A stretch of 64,000 nt of DNA, taken from NCBI GenBank assembly GCA_027854065.1, contig JAQGEF010000018.1, forward strand, positions 16,776 to 80,775. The letters are read 5' to 3'. Source of the stretch: Polluticaenibacter yanchengensis. GTDB taxonomy: Bacteria > Bacteroidota > Bacteroidia > Chitinophagales > Chitinophagaceae. The translations under genes and the position numbers were made by a program. The number at the start of each line of letters is the position of its first letter. The stretch's first letter is position 1. The notes beneath the pieces are model-generated. The model was given only the letters and a program-made list of their open reading frames with translations. It was not told the origin of the DNA and ran no database searches. Below are positions 33,467 through 41,096 of this stretch, piece by piece.

Positions 33467-35101
33467 ATGAGTACATCTAACAATTTTAATGACACGCTTG
33501 CCAGCCTGTTTGTAGGCGAAAGCAGAATTCCAGAGGAATTTAGAATTGAAGAATTACACCAAAGAGAATATTTAGTAAACGGCGAAATGCGCAAATGGGA
33601 CGGTGCCGTTAGTGAAGTTTACTCTCCTATTATGATTCCTACAAGCGAAGGCCTGAAACGCAAGTTAATAGGCTCTTACCCCATCGGAACAGGCAAGGAA
33701 GCCAATGAAGCACTCGAAGCAGCCATTGCAGCTTACGATAACGGACGTGGTGAATGGCCTAGCATGAGTGTACAGGAGCGTGTAAAATGCCTGGAGAAAT
33801 TCGTGTATAAAATGGGTGAGCAACGCACATTAGTTGTTAACCTCATTATGTGGGAAATAGGTAAATCTTATGCAGACAGCGCCAAAGAATTTGACAGAAC
33901 TGTAGAATACATTAATAATACCATTGATGCCTTAAAGGATATAGACAGGCAAAGCAGCCGCTTCGAAATTAAAGAAGGCGTAGTTGCCCAGGTACGTCGT
34001 ACACCATTAGGCGTTGTATTGTGTATGGGACCGTTTAACTACCCGTTAAATGAAACTTATACTACCCTCATACCCGCAATTTTAATGGGTAATACCATTT
34101 TGTTCAAACCCCCAAAACACGGTACATTAGTACACTATCCGTTATTAAAAGCCTTCCAGGAATGTTTCCCTAAAGGCGTTGTAAACACCGTTTATGGCCG
34201 TGGAGCAGACGTAACCCCGGCATTAATGGAAAGCGGAAAAGTAAATGTACTCGCATTCATCGGTTCCAGCAAAGTAGCAAACGACCTCAAAAAACGCCAT
34301 CCTAAAATTAACCGCTTAAGGGCCGTATTAAGCCTTGATGCTAAAAATGCCGCCATCGTTACACAGGATGCCGACATTAAATTAGCCGTCAACGAATGTA
34401 TCTTAGGCTCTCTATCTTACAACGGCCAACGTTGTACAGCCATAAAAATCATATACGTACACCAGAGCATTGCAGATAAGTTCAACCAGGAATTAAGCGC
34501 CGCCATCAGTAAAATGAAATTCGGCTTACCTTGGGAAAAAGGCGTACAGTTAACGCCTGTAGCAGAGCCCGGCAAACCAGGTTACTTACAGGAATGTATA
34601 GAAGATGCCAAAGCAAACGGTGCCAGCGTTATCAACGATAATGGCGGCGCTACAGCAGGGTCCTTCGTTTACCCAGCCGTTGTTTACCCCGTAAACAGTG
34701 CCATGAAACTATACAGGGAAGAGCAATTTGGTCCCGTAATCCCCGTAATCCCATATAACGATATCGAAGAAGCCATCGACTATATTGTAGAATCGCCACA
34801 TGGCCAGCAGGTAAGTGTGTTCAGCAATAATTCTCAGGAAGTAGCCGGCTTAATAGATATTTTAGTAACGCAGGTAGGCCGTGTAAACATCAATGCACAG
34901 TGCCAGCGCGGACCGGATGATTTCCCGTTCACTGGCCGTAAAGACAGTGCCGAAGGAACTTTATCCGTGGCAGATGCCCTCAGAGCATTCTCCATCCGCT
35001 CTATCGTTGCTACAAAAATGAATGATTCTAATAAGAAAATTCTGAACTCGATCGTCAAAGGTCATGAGTCAAACTTCTTATCTACAGATTTCATATTCTA
35101 G
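33467..35101 (+). CDS. gapN: NADP-dependent non-phosphorylating glyceraldehyde-3-phosphate dehydrogenase
   Basis: Aldehyde dehydrogenase superfamily member of 544 residues, longer at the N-terminus than typical ALDHs, as in GapN-like proteins of Bacteroidota and plants (KRKLIGSYPIGTGKEANEAL). Conserved blocks: GPFNYPLNETYTTLIPAIL with the catalytic Asn, FIGSSKVAN in the cofactor site and YNGQRCTAIK with the catalytic Cys. Expected reaction: glyceraldehyde 3-phosphate plus NADP to 3-phosphoglycerate plus NADPH, bypassing ATP formation. Another ALDH substrate cannot be excluded by reading alone. Single gene with its own terminator. Confidence 0.85.
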   Translation: MSTSNNFNDTLASLFVGESRIPEEFRIEELHQREYLVNGEMRKWDGAVSEVYSPIMIPTSEGLKRKLIGSYPIGTGKEANEALEAAIAAYDNGRGEWPSMSVQERVKCLEKFVYKMGEQRTLVVNLIMWEIGKSYADSAKEFDRTVEYINNTIDALKDIDRQSSRFEIKEGVVAQVRRTPLGVVLCMGPFNYPLNETYTTLIPAILMGNTILFKPPKHGTLVHYPLLKAFQECFPKGVVNTVYGRGADVTPALMESGKVNVLAFIGSSKVANDLKKRHPKINRLRAVLSLDAKNAAIVTQDADIKLAVNECILGSLSYNGQRCTAIKIIYVHQSIADKFNQELSAAISKMKFGLPWEKGVQLTPVAEPGKPGYLQECIEDAKANGASVINDNGGATAGSFVYPAVVYPVNSAMKLYREEQFGPVIPVIPYNDIEEAIDYIVESPHGQQVSVFSNNSQEVAGLIDILVTQVGRVNINAQCQRGPDDFPFTGRKDSAEGTLSVADALRAFSIRSIVATKMNDSNKKILNSIVKGHESNFLSTDFIF

Positions 35102-35121
35102 ACTGTTTTGTTTTAAAAAGT

Positions 35122-35154
35122 AAAAAAGCGATTCTTTATAGAGTCGCTTTTTTT
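35122..35154 (+). terminator. Terminator of gapN
   Basis: Stem AAAAAAGCGATTC / GAGTCGCTTTTTT (one wobble), 5-6-nt loop, T-run extended to TTTTTTT. Confidence 0.9.
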
Positions 35155-35156
35155 AT

Positions 35157-35344
35157 GGGGGTGTCCCATTGCCCGGAACTTCAGAAGCATTTTATATAAA
35201 ATATACCGGTTGGTATCATTTCACGGGCAAAGGGCCGGGCTATCCGCAGTACTCCTCGGCGGCAATACCAATATTGCTAGCTTCGCTATCCATTTTCTCC
35301 ATGCCGCCTGTGGGGTACTTTGCTACTATCCCTCACCCACTCCG
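35157..35344 (+). repeat. Family A dispersed structured repeat, copy A1
   Basis: Starts GGGGGTGTCCC, first arm pair GCCCG / CGGGC closing into AAAGGGCCGGGCTAT, then CGCAGTACTCCTCGGCGGC paired with GCCGCCTGTGGGGTACTTTG, and ends CTATCCCTCACCCA. The same blocks in the same order occur at 47135-47316, with different but still complementary inner arms. The remaining gap to the next gene (35345-35539) shows nothing recognisable. Confidence 0.85.
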
Positions 35345-35539
35345 TAAAGCCCGTCATTCTCCCTCTGTCAGGAAGATTCATTGCCGGAAGTTCATTATTA
35401 ACAACAGTATTACCGGCTAATAATCACCGCCATTCAAGCCAGCTTTTCCCACTTTATAAAACTTTTAAGAAATTAAATGTAACATTTGCCCCCGTTTTAA
35501 GTTTTATCAATAATAATTTAATAGCAAAACAGAGATATA

Positions 35540-36025
35540 ATGAAGAAAAAGTTAATGATATGCCTGGTTGGTTTAGGCATTGTGAGTGCAGGCATGGCGC
35601 AAAGTGATTATGACAAATCAATAGGAATCAGATTCGGCAGTGCTTATTTTAACAACGCTTCCGTTTCCTACAAAACATTTTTAGATAATGGACATGCCAT
35701 AGAATTAAACGGCGGATTTGGTTTTAACAATGCATTCTCCATTTCGGCAGCAGGTGCTTACCAGATCCACAACGATTTAGGCGATGTTGATGGTTTAAAA
35801 TGGTACTATGGCGGTGGCGCGGTTACCTATACCGCCATCTCCAACAAAGATGGCAGAAGCGGTTTCGGATTAGGAATATTTCCAACAGCAGGTTTAGATT
35901 ATAAGATCAACAATGCACCAATCGCGTTAAGCCTGGACCTTCGCCCTACTTTTACATTAGTATCACCGGCTTATTACAACACATTCGACGCAAACTTAGG
36001 ATTAACTATCAGGTACACGTTTTAA
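35540..36025 (+). CDS. Small outer-membrane beta-barrel protein
   Basis: 161 residues. Signal peptide (MKKKLMICLVGLGIVSAGMAQ) followed by eight or so amphipathic strands (AIELNGGFGFNNAFSISAAG, WYYGGGAVTYTAIS, FGLGIFPTAGLDYKI) and a terminal aromatic strand (DANLGLTIRYTF) as needed for BAM recognition. Function unknown. Terminated by the strong hairpin at 36040. Confidence 0.75.
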   Translation: MKKKLMICLVGLGIVSAGMAQSDYDKSIGIRFGSAYFNNASVSYKTFLDNGHAIELNGGFGFNNAFSISAAGAYQIHNDLGDVDGLKWYYGGGAVTYTAISNKDGRSGFGLGIFPTAGLDYKINNAPIALSLDLRPTFTLVSPAYYNTFDANLGLTIRYTF

Positions 36026-36039
36026 AACCAACCTGAACG

Positions 36040-36080
36040 AATTATAAGAAAGTCCGCCAATGGCAGACTTTCTTATAATT
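36040..36080. terminator. Bidirectional terminator overlapping the stop codon of the convergent O-methyltransferase gene
   Basis: Near-perfect arms AATTATAAGAAAGTC-GCC / GGC-GACTTTCTTATAATT with loop AAT. The distal arm includes the TAA stop (36073-36075) of the minus-strand gene. Confidence 0.85.
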
Positions 36081-36717
36081 TCCTCATAATCGTCAACCCG
36101 TCTCTCAAAGGGACCATTACCTTAAATACCCGGTTATCATTTTTCACATGTTCATTAAAAGCAGCAATAGCCTTCGGATTCTTACCCTTAATCGTATCTT
36201 TCAGCACCTCACCATGGAACAATACATTATCTGCAATAATAAATCCACCCTTCCGCACATTCGGCAGCACCAATTCATAATATTCCAGGTAGCCCACCTT
36301 ATCAGCATCTATAAACACCAGGTCCCAGCATTCATTATTTAAATTTTCAGCAATGATATCCTTGGCGTCACCCACCAATATTTTCATCTGCCTCCTTTTA
36401 TCACTTCTGTCAAAAAAAGATTGCGCCGTATCAGCATCCGCCTGCCGCAGTTCCAATGTAAACAAAATACCATCATCTGCCAATCCATCAGCCAGGCACA
36501 AAGCACTAAAACCGGTAAAAGTGCCTATTTCCAGTATCCGCCTTGGCTGAATCATTTGAGACAGCTGACTTAAAAGCGCCCCCTGCAGCGCGCTGCTCGC
36601 CAGGTGTGCAGAGGCGTGATTAGCCATGGTATAAGCCAGCAACTCTTTCGCCAAAGTATCCGGCTCACTACTGTTCAATTCAGCGTACGCTTCCGGTGTA
36701 TAAAGTAAATCCATCAT
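36073..36717 (-). CDS. Class I SAM-dependent O-methyltransferase (catechol/caffeoyl-CoA type)
   Basis: About 214 residues of the methyltransferase 3 family (COMT/CCoAOMT). SAM-binding motif ILEIGTFTGFSALCLADGL, then LVGDAKDI, WDLVFIDADKVGYLEYYEL and GGFIIADNVLFHGEV with the metal and catalytic acidic positions. Start chosen at the ATG pair 36717/36714; the frame extends to a TTG at 36726. Small-molecule methylation is expected; substrate unknown. Confidence 0.88.
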   Translation of the reverse strand: MMDLLYTPEAYAELNSSEPDTLAKELLAYTMANHASAHLASSALQGALLSQLSQMIQPRRILEIGTFTGFSALCLADGLADDGILFTLELRQADADTAQSFFDRSDKRRQMKILVGDAKDIIAENLNNECWDLVFIDADKVGYLEYYELVLPNVRKGGFIIADNVLFHGEVLKDTIKGKNPKAIAAFNEHVKNDNRVFKVMVPLRDGLTIMRKL

Positions 36718-36880
36718 TATTTTCAAAATACAAAACTATTGCAAAATGCCCATTTTCTATGCAAAAGCTTAACCGGCAACAATTCAGGCATTAACAAACA
36801 AAGCCCAGGCTCCAACTGACCTAAGATGCTTGAAGAAATATTCAGGTTAATGATTAAAATCCATGACCACAAAAGAAATG

Positions 36881-36888
36881 TATATTTG
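36881..36888 (+). promoter_or_regulatory. Candidate -7 box for the DUF1801 gene
   Basis: TATATTTG fits TAnnTTTG, 36 bases upstream of the ATG. No TTG found at -33. Confidence 0.4.
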
Positions 36889-36924
36889 AATTCTAAGTAT
36901 ATTTAGTTCAGAAAATAATGAAAT

Positions 36925-37347
36925 ATGCCAAAGAATAAAACTGAATTTACCGATGAGAACGTCGCAGCATTCATAGATGCCTTACCCGATGAAAAAAAGA
37001 AAGCAGATAGCCTCGTATTAATAGAACTTATGGAAAATATTTCCGGTGAAAAAGCTAAAATGTTCGGCCCCACAATTGTAGGATTTGGAGAATATTATTA
37101 CAAGTATGACAGCGGGCATGAAGGCACAGCCCCCATTTTAGGATTTTCGCCACGCAAAGCAGCGTTCTCATTATATGTATTTACAGGCCTCGAAATGCAT
37201 ATGCCATTGGTAGAGAAGCTAGGCAAATTCACCATGGGCAAAGCATGTATTTACGTCAAAAAATTATCCGATATAGATACCGCCGCTTTGCAGGAATTAA
37301 TGAAAACCACCATCAAATTCATTTCCGATAAATACCAGCGGTTATAA
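36925..37347 (+). CDS. DUF1801-family protein
   Basis: 140 residues resembling the DUF1801 (YdhG-like) family: DENVAAFIDALPDEKKKADS at the N-terminus, then MFGPTIVGFGEYYYKY, the PILGFSPRKAAFSLYVF core strand block and KACIYVKKLSDID. The fold is related to the frataxin-like/SCP2 small alpha-beta domains and has no known activity. 83 bases upstream of the DinB-like gene, each with its own promoter candidate. Confidence 0.8.
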   Translation: MPKNKTEFTDENVAAFIDALPDEKKKADSLVLIELMENISGEKAKMFGPTIVGFGEYYYKYDSGHEGTAPILGFSPRKAAFSLYVFTGLEMHMPLVEKLGKFTMGKACIYVKKLSDIDTAALQELMKTTIKFISDKYQRL

Positions 37348-37397
37348 TTTTTTCAAGCACCGTTTACTGTTGACAAAAGGCTGTCAGTAACGCTAAA

Positions 37398-37405
37398 TAG
37401 TTTTG
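37398..37405 (+). promoter_or_regulatory. Candidate -7 box for the DinB-like gene
   Basis: TAGTTTTG fits TAnnTTTG, 25 bases before the ATG; a TGTTGAC lies 25 bases upstream, slightly beyond the usual spacing. Confidence 0.4.
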
Positions 37406-37430
37406 TATTCACAACAAAAAAAACAAAATC

Positions 37431-37901
37431 ATGAGTACTGCAAACATTGTTAGCAAAGAAGCGCTACTGGAACATTGGCTTGGACACAGAAACCTTACCC
37501 GCAGGGTAATAGAAGCATTTCCGGAAAAAGAACTGTTCAGTTTCACCATTGGAGGCATGCGTCCTTTTTCCGATCTTGTAAAAGAACTTTTATCAATAGC
37601 TGTACCCGGGTTACAAGGCATCGTCAGCAATACCACCGAAGGCTACAACCACGACTTAAAACTGGAAACCAAAGCTGAACTTTTAGCTCAATGGGATGCT
37701 GATACCCCAAAAATATCTGAACTGTATAATCAAATTTCAGAAGAACGGTTCCAGGAAAATTTCAATTTGTTCGGTCAATACGAGTTCCCGGTCATTCATA
37801 ATATCCTGTACTTTATAGACAATGAAATTCATCATCGGGGCCAGGGATATGTTTACCTGAGGTCATTAGGTATTCAACCACCCTTCTTCTGGGAAAGATA
37901 A
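37431..37901 (+). CDS. DinB-superfamily protein
   Basis: 156 residues, four-helix-bundle DinB/YfiT-like protein: HWLGHRNLTRRVIEAF, GGMRPFSDLVKELL, and the HHRGQ metal motif in IDNEIHHRGQGYVYLRSLG. The first metal-binding His of the family, usually in the RSFGEL..HI position, is replaced here (DLVKELLSI, with Glu), so the metal site may be altered. Thiol-dependent transferase activity is known for some relatives only. Confidence 0.85.
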   Translation: MSTANIVSKEALLEHWLGHRNLTRRVIEAFPEKELFSFTIGGMRPFSDLVKELLSIAVPGLQGIVSNTTEGYNHDLKLETKAELLAQWDADTPKISELYNQISEERFQENFNLFGQYEFPVIHNILYFIDNEIHHRGQGYVYLRSLGIQPPFFWER

Positions 37902-37909
37902 ATACTCAA

Positions 37910-37945
37910 ACAGGCTGACCATTGTGGTCAGCCTGTCTTTTACAT
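37910..37945 (+). terminator. Terminator of the DinB-like gene
   Basis: Perfect 11-base stem ACAGGCTGACC / GGTCAGCCTGT with loop ATTGT, followed by CTTTT. Confidence 0.88.
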
Positions 37946-38026
37946 TTACAAAACCCAAATTATTGCCGGGCTTTTATATTTAGTAAAACCAAGTCAGCTT
38001 TACCAAAGTACTTACTTTAAAATGCA

Positions 38027-39247
38027 TTAAATTCCTATTTCAGTTTGCAACCTGAAATACCAATTATTCTTTTTACTGTTGTTGTAATAATTCTCAATAT
38101 TATAAGTCGCTTCAGCCTGTAACTTAAAAGCGTGCTCCCAGATATACTTCGTTAAACCAAGCGTCAGTTGTTTCGTATTCGGGGTATATTGAAAAATCTT
38201 TTTATCTACTTTTTGCCACGAATAACGGCCAATAATTTCGTAGTGGTTCTTAAACATATAACTACTCTGATAATCCATACCCGAGCCCACGTACACAAAA
38301 TTAAATTCCGATGCATTATTTGGATTTACAGCTATCGGGTTATTACTTTTACGCTGCATGTAAGCGCTCATAAATGAAAAACCCCTGTGTTTATAAATAA
38401 GATCGCCAAATATAGATTGCATATCTTTAGGCACATACAATGTAGATCCAGTTTGGCCCATGCTGCTTTTAGCCTTATGATTAAAATGATAAGCACCGGA
38501 AATCATTAACTTAGGTTTTTCTTCCCGCAAAATATCTCCTTCAAAGTATTCGCCGGATTTAGAGAATGAGCCAAATGGGTATAACTCCAGCTTAGCGGTA
38601 TACGCCAGGTTCGCGTCATTATTTTCAGTAAAATTCCTGCCCTCTCCCATAGAAACGGCAGCCTTTACATTATATGAAAATTTATTTTTAAACTGGTTCA
38701 AACGATAGACCTGGAAACCGAAGTCCCGGTCAATATTAAATTTCGCATTATTAATGCTCCTGTCTGTCAACTGCAAACCACCCGAAGAATTAAAGCGCTG
38801 GCGGTTACCCGGCAGTTTCGTTTGTCCGAATCCGAATGTCCACTTATTATTAGGTTCGTAAAAAACAACCGCATCACGTATCACATTAAAGTCTTTTCCC
38901 TCCTCTACTTCCCCCACATCACCAGGTGCAAAAGAGAGCTGGAATAAATAAGTAAATTTCGGGTTCCCCACATAACCGTCAAAACGCAATCTCAAACGGC
39001 GGATCTGGCCGTCAATTGCCGATTCACCATCATTGTTTTTTATAAAAGTAGCCCGGTTCTGAATACGGAACCTGATATTGAACTGGTAGATACTATCAGC
39101 AGATGTAATGCCCATTCCCTTTCTGTAACTATAATAAGGCATGGTTTCTATTTTCTGGCGGAGATCATCCTGTGCAGCCACATGATTTACAAAAACAAAG
39201 CAGTAAGCAAATAGTGCCATAAAGGCCATTCTCAGTCGGGTCTTCAT
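38027..39247 (-). CDS. Phosphate-selective porin (OprO/OprP)-like outer-membrane protein
   Basis: About 406 residues. Start placed at the ATG at 39247, giving a clean signal peptide (KTRLRMAFMALFAYCFVF to VAAQ); the frame is open 12 codons further. The barrel contains the porin O/P pattern RFRIQNRATFIKNNDGESAI, QIRRLRLRFDGYVGNPKFTY, FQLSFAPGDV and DAVVFYEPNNKWTFGFGQTK, and ends on a strand FRLQTEIGI. In Bacteroidota such genes are not necessarily phosphate-specific. Single gene. Confidence 0.85.
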   Translation of the reverse strand: MKTRLRMAFMALFAYCFVFVNHVAAQDDLRQKIETMPYYSYRKGMGITSADSIYQFNIRFRIQNRATFIKNNDGESAIDGQIRRLRLRFDGYVGNPKFTYLFQLSFAPGDVGEVEEGKDFNVIRDAVVFYEPNNKWTFGFGQTKLPGNRQRFNSSGGLQLTDRSINNAKFNIDRDFGFQVYRLNQFKNKFSYNVKAAVSMGEGRNFTENNDANLAYTAKLELYPFGSFSKSGEYFEGDILREEKPKLMISGAYHFNHKAKSSMGQTGSTLYVPKDMQSIFGDLIYKHRGFSFMSAYMQRKSNNPIAVNPNNASEFNFVYVGSGMDYQSSYMFKNHYEIIGRYSWQKVDKKIFQYTPNTKQLTLGLTKYIWEHAFKLQAEATYNIENYYNNSKKNNWYFRLQTEIGI

Positions 39248-39512
39248 ATATTCTTGATGAGGAACTTTAATTTTCGGGTGCAAAATTGTGGTTATAATAA
39301 ATTTCTACATCATACTCTATATTAACAAATTGTAACTATTTAAATAAACTATTATTTTTTTAATATTTTTATATTATCGCAAGCAAACAATCAATAATAT
39401 AAAGATAATTTAAAAAAATTGTAAAACACAAGTTTTAAAACAACTATAAAACAGCATTATTGTTTACAATAATTATTTGATATATATTTGGCAAAACAAA
39501 ATAATTATACCG

Positions 39513-40280
39513 ATGGCATTATTGGATATGAAATCTAGCAACCCTGCTTTAGGGGAAAAAACTTTCAAAGAACTCTCTTATTCTTACGACAAAAGTTCAG
39601 CAATGACCGCAAGAGGTACCATGTTGAAATTAGGCTTTATGCTTATATTAATGTTAGCATCGGCTTTTTATACATGGCATGCTTTCTATAATAACACCGC
39701 TAACATACAGGCATTTATCTGGGGAGGTGCTATTGGTGGCTTTGTAATTGCACTTGTACTCATCTTTAAAAAAGAATGGAGCCCGTTCCTGGCCCCATTA
39801 TACGCATTACTCGAAGGCCTGTTTATTGGCGGTATTTCTGCTACCTATAATTTTGTATTCGCTGCAAGCATGCCTAATATTATTACTAACGCAGTAGGTT
39901 TAACGGCCAGCGTAGCCATTGCCATGTTCTTATTATATAATTTTCGCATTATAAAAGCAACAGAAAAGTTCAAATCAATTATCATAACAGCTACAGCAGG
40001 TATCGCCATCTTTTACTTAATTGTAATGGTATTACGCTTATTCAATGTACCGGTAGCGTTTATGCATGATAGCTCCATGCTGGGTATTGGCATCAGCTTA
40101 TTCATTGTAGCTATTGCTGCTTTAAATCTTATTTTAGATTTCGATTTCATAGAGAAAGGAGAGCAAATGGGAGCCCCTAAATACATGGAATGGTATGGCG
40201 CTTTTGGATTAATGGTAACCCTGGTGTGGTTATATCTGGAAATCCTTCGTTTGTTAAGCAGGTTTGCAAGTAACAAATAG
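39513..40280 (+). CDS. Bax inhibitor-1 / YccA-family membrane protein
   Basis: About 255 residues from the ATG at 39513 (MALLDMKSSNPALGEKTF), which matches the usual start of the bacterial YccA/BI-1 family; the frame upstream to 39477 is not homologous. Seven hydrophobic helices are visible (GTMLKLGFMLILMLASAFYT; IQAFIWGGAIGGFVIALVLI; APLYALLEGLFIGGISATYN, a family signature; GLMVTLVWLYLEILRLL). Known members are calcium leak channels or modulators of FtsH proteolysis. Terminated by a very strong hairpin. Confidence 0.9.
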   Translation: MALLDMKSSNPALGEKTFKELSYSYDKSSAMTARGTMLKLGFMLILMLASAFYTWHAFYNNTANIQAFIWGGAIGGFVIALVLIFKKEWSPFLAPLYALLEGLFIGGISATYNFVFAASMPNIITNAVGLTASVAIAMFLLYNFRIIKATEKFKSIIITATAGIAIFYLIVMVLRLFNVPVAFMHDSSMLGIGISLFIVAIAALNLILDFDFIEKGEQMGAPKYMEWYGAFGLMVTLVWLYLEILRLLSRFASNK

Positions 40281-40294
40281 CATCTAAATAAAGT

Positions 40295-40339
40295 AAAATA
40301 ATAATCCCGGCTGCTGGCAGCCGGGATTATTATTTTATA
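40295..40339 (+). terminator. Strong terminator of the BI-1 gene
   Basis: Twenty-base perfect arms, AATAATCCCGGCTGC / GCAGCCGGGATTATT as the inner part, with a 2-4-nt loop and T-rich tail. Confidence 0.95.
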
Positions 40340-40401
40340 CCAGGCAAGTTTCTGTAAGCAATCACTATAACTAGGGATAGCCCACACATCAAAAGCCATA
40401 G

Positions 40402-40409
40402 TATATTTG
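40402..40409 (+). promoter_or_regulatory. Candidate -7 box very close to the response-regulator start
   Basis: TATATTTG fits TAnnTTTG but ends only four bases before the ATG at 40414, so the transcript would begin at or just before the start codon (leaderless) if this box is used. Confidence 0.3.
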
Positions 40410-40413
40410 TATT

Positions 40414-41037
40414 ATGGCAGCCATTAGAGTATTTGTTTACGACGATAACGAACCACGCAAAGACAGCCTGAAAGCATTAATAGACTTATCAGCGAACCTC
40501 CTGTTTACAGCAGATGCTTCCGACTGTTCGCAGGTAGAAAACGATATGAAAATATACCAGCCGGACGTGGTGCTGATGGATATCAACATGCCCAATGTAA
40601 ACGGTATTGAAGGATTAAAAAGACTAAAAACCGCATATCCCAATATCAAAGTACTCATGCAAACCGTTTTTGACGACAACGAGAAAATTTTCACAAGCAT
40701 CAGGAACGGGGCCAGCGGTTATATATTAAAAAAGGAATCCCCCCAAAGAATTATCCAGGCCATATTAGAAGTATATGAAGGCGGAGCCGCTATGAACCCC
40801 GGCATAGCCAAAAAAGTACTCGAATATTTCCAGCCATCCGTTCACCAACATCACTTAACTGAACGCGAAGTCCAGGTATTAAGCCTGTTGTCACAAGGGC
40901 TAAGCTATAAAATGATAGCAGGGAAACTCGAACTCAGTTTTCATACCGTCAATTCCCATGTAAAAAAAATTTATGAAAAACTCCATGTAGCATCACTTGG
41001 AGAAGCCATCGCCTTTTATTACAAAAACATTCATTAA
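40414..41037 (+). CDS. NarL/FixJ-family response regulator
   Basis: 207 residues. Receiver domain with acidic pocket (VYDDNEPRKD), phospho-acceptor Asp56 in VVLMDINMPNVNG and conserved Lys in YILKKESP; C-terminal LuxR-type helix-turn-helix (LTEREVQVLSLLSQGLSYKM, LELSFHTVNSHVKKIYEKL). Paired with the histidine kinase starting 59 bases downstream. Target genes unknown. Confidence 0.95.
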   Translation: MAAIRVFVYDDNEPRKDSLKALIDLSANLLFTADASDCSQVENDMKIYQPDVVLMDINMPNVNGIEGLKRLKTAYPNIKVLMQTVFDDNEKIFTSIRNGASGYILKKESPQRIIQAILEVYEGGAAMNPGIAKKVLEYFQPSVHQHHLTEREVQVLSLLSQGLSYKMIAGKLELSFHTVNSHVKKIYEKLHVASLGEAIAFYYKNIH

Positions 41038-41096
41038 ATACAAACCGGGCACCTGTTAAAAAACAGGTTGTATATTTATGCAATGATTCTTAGTAT

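Noticed and set aside
35169-35607. Overlapping plus-strand frames after gapN
   Set aside because: They lie in family A copy A1 and run into the barrel gene in another frame; no domain or signal peptide.
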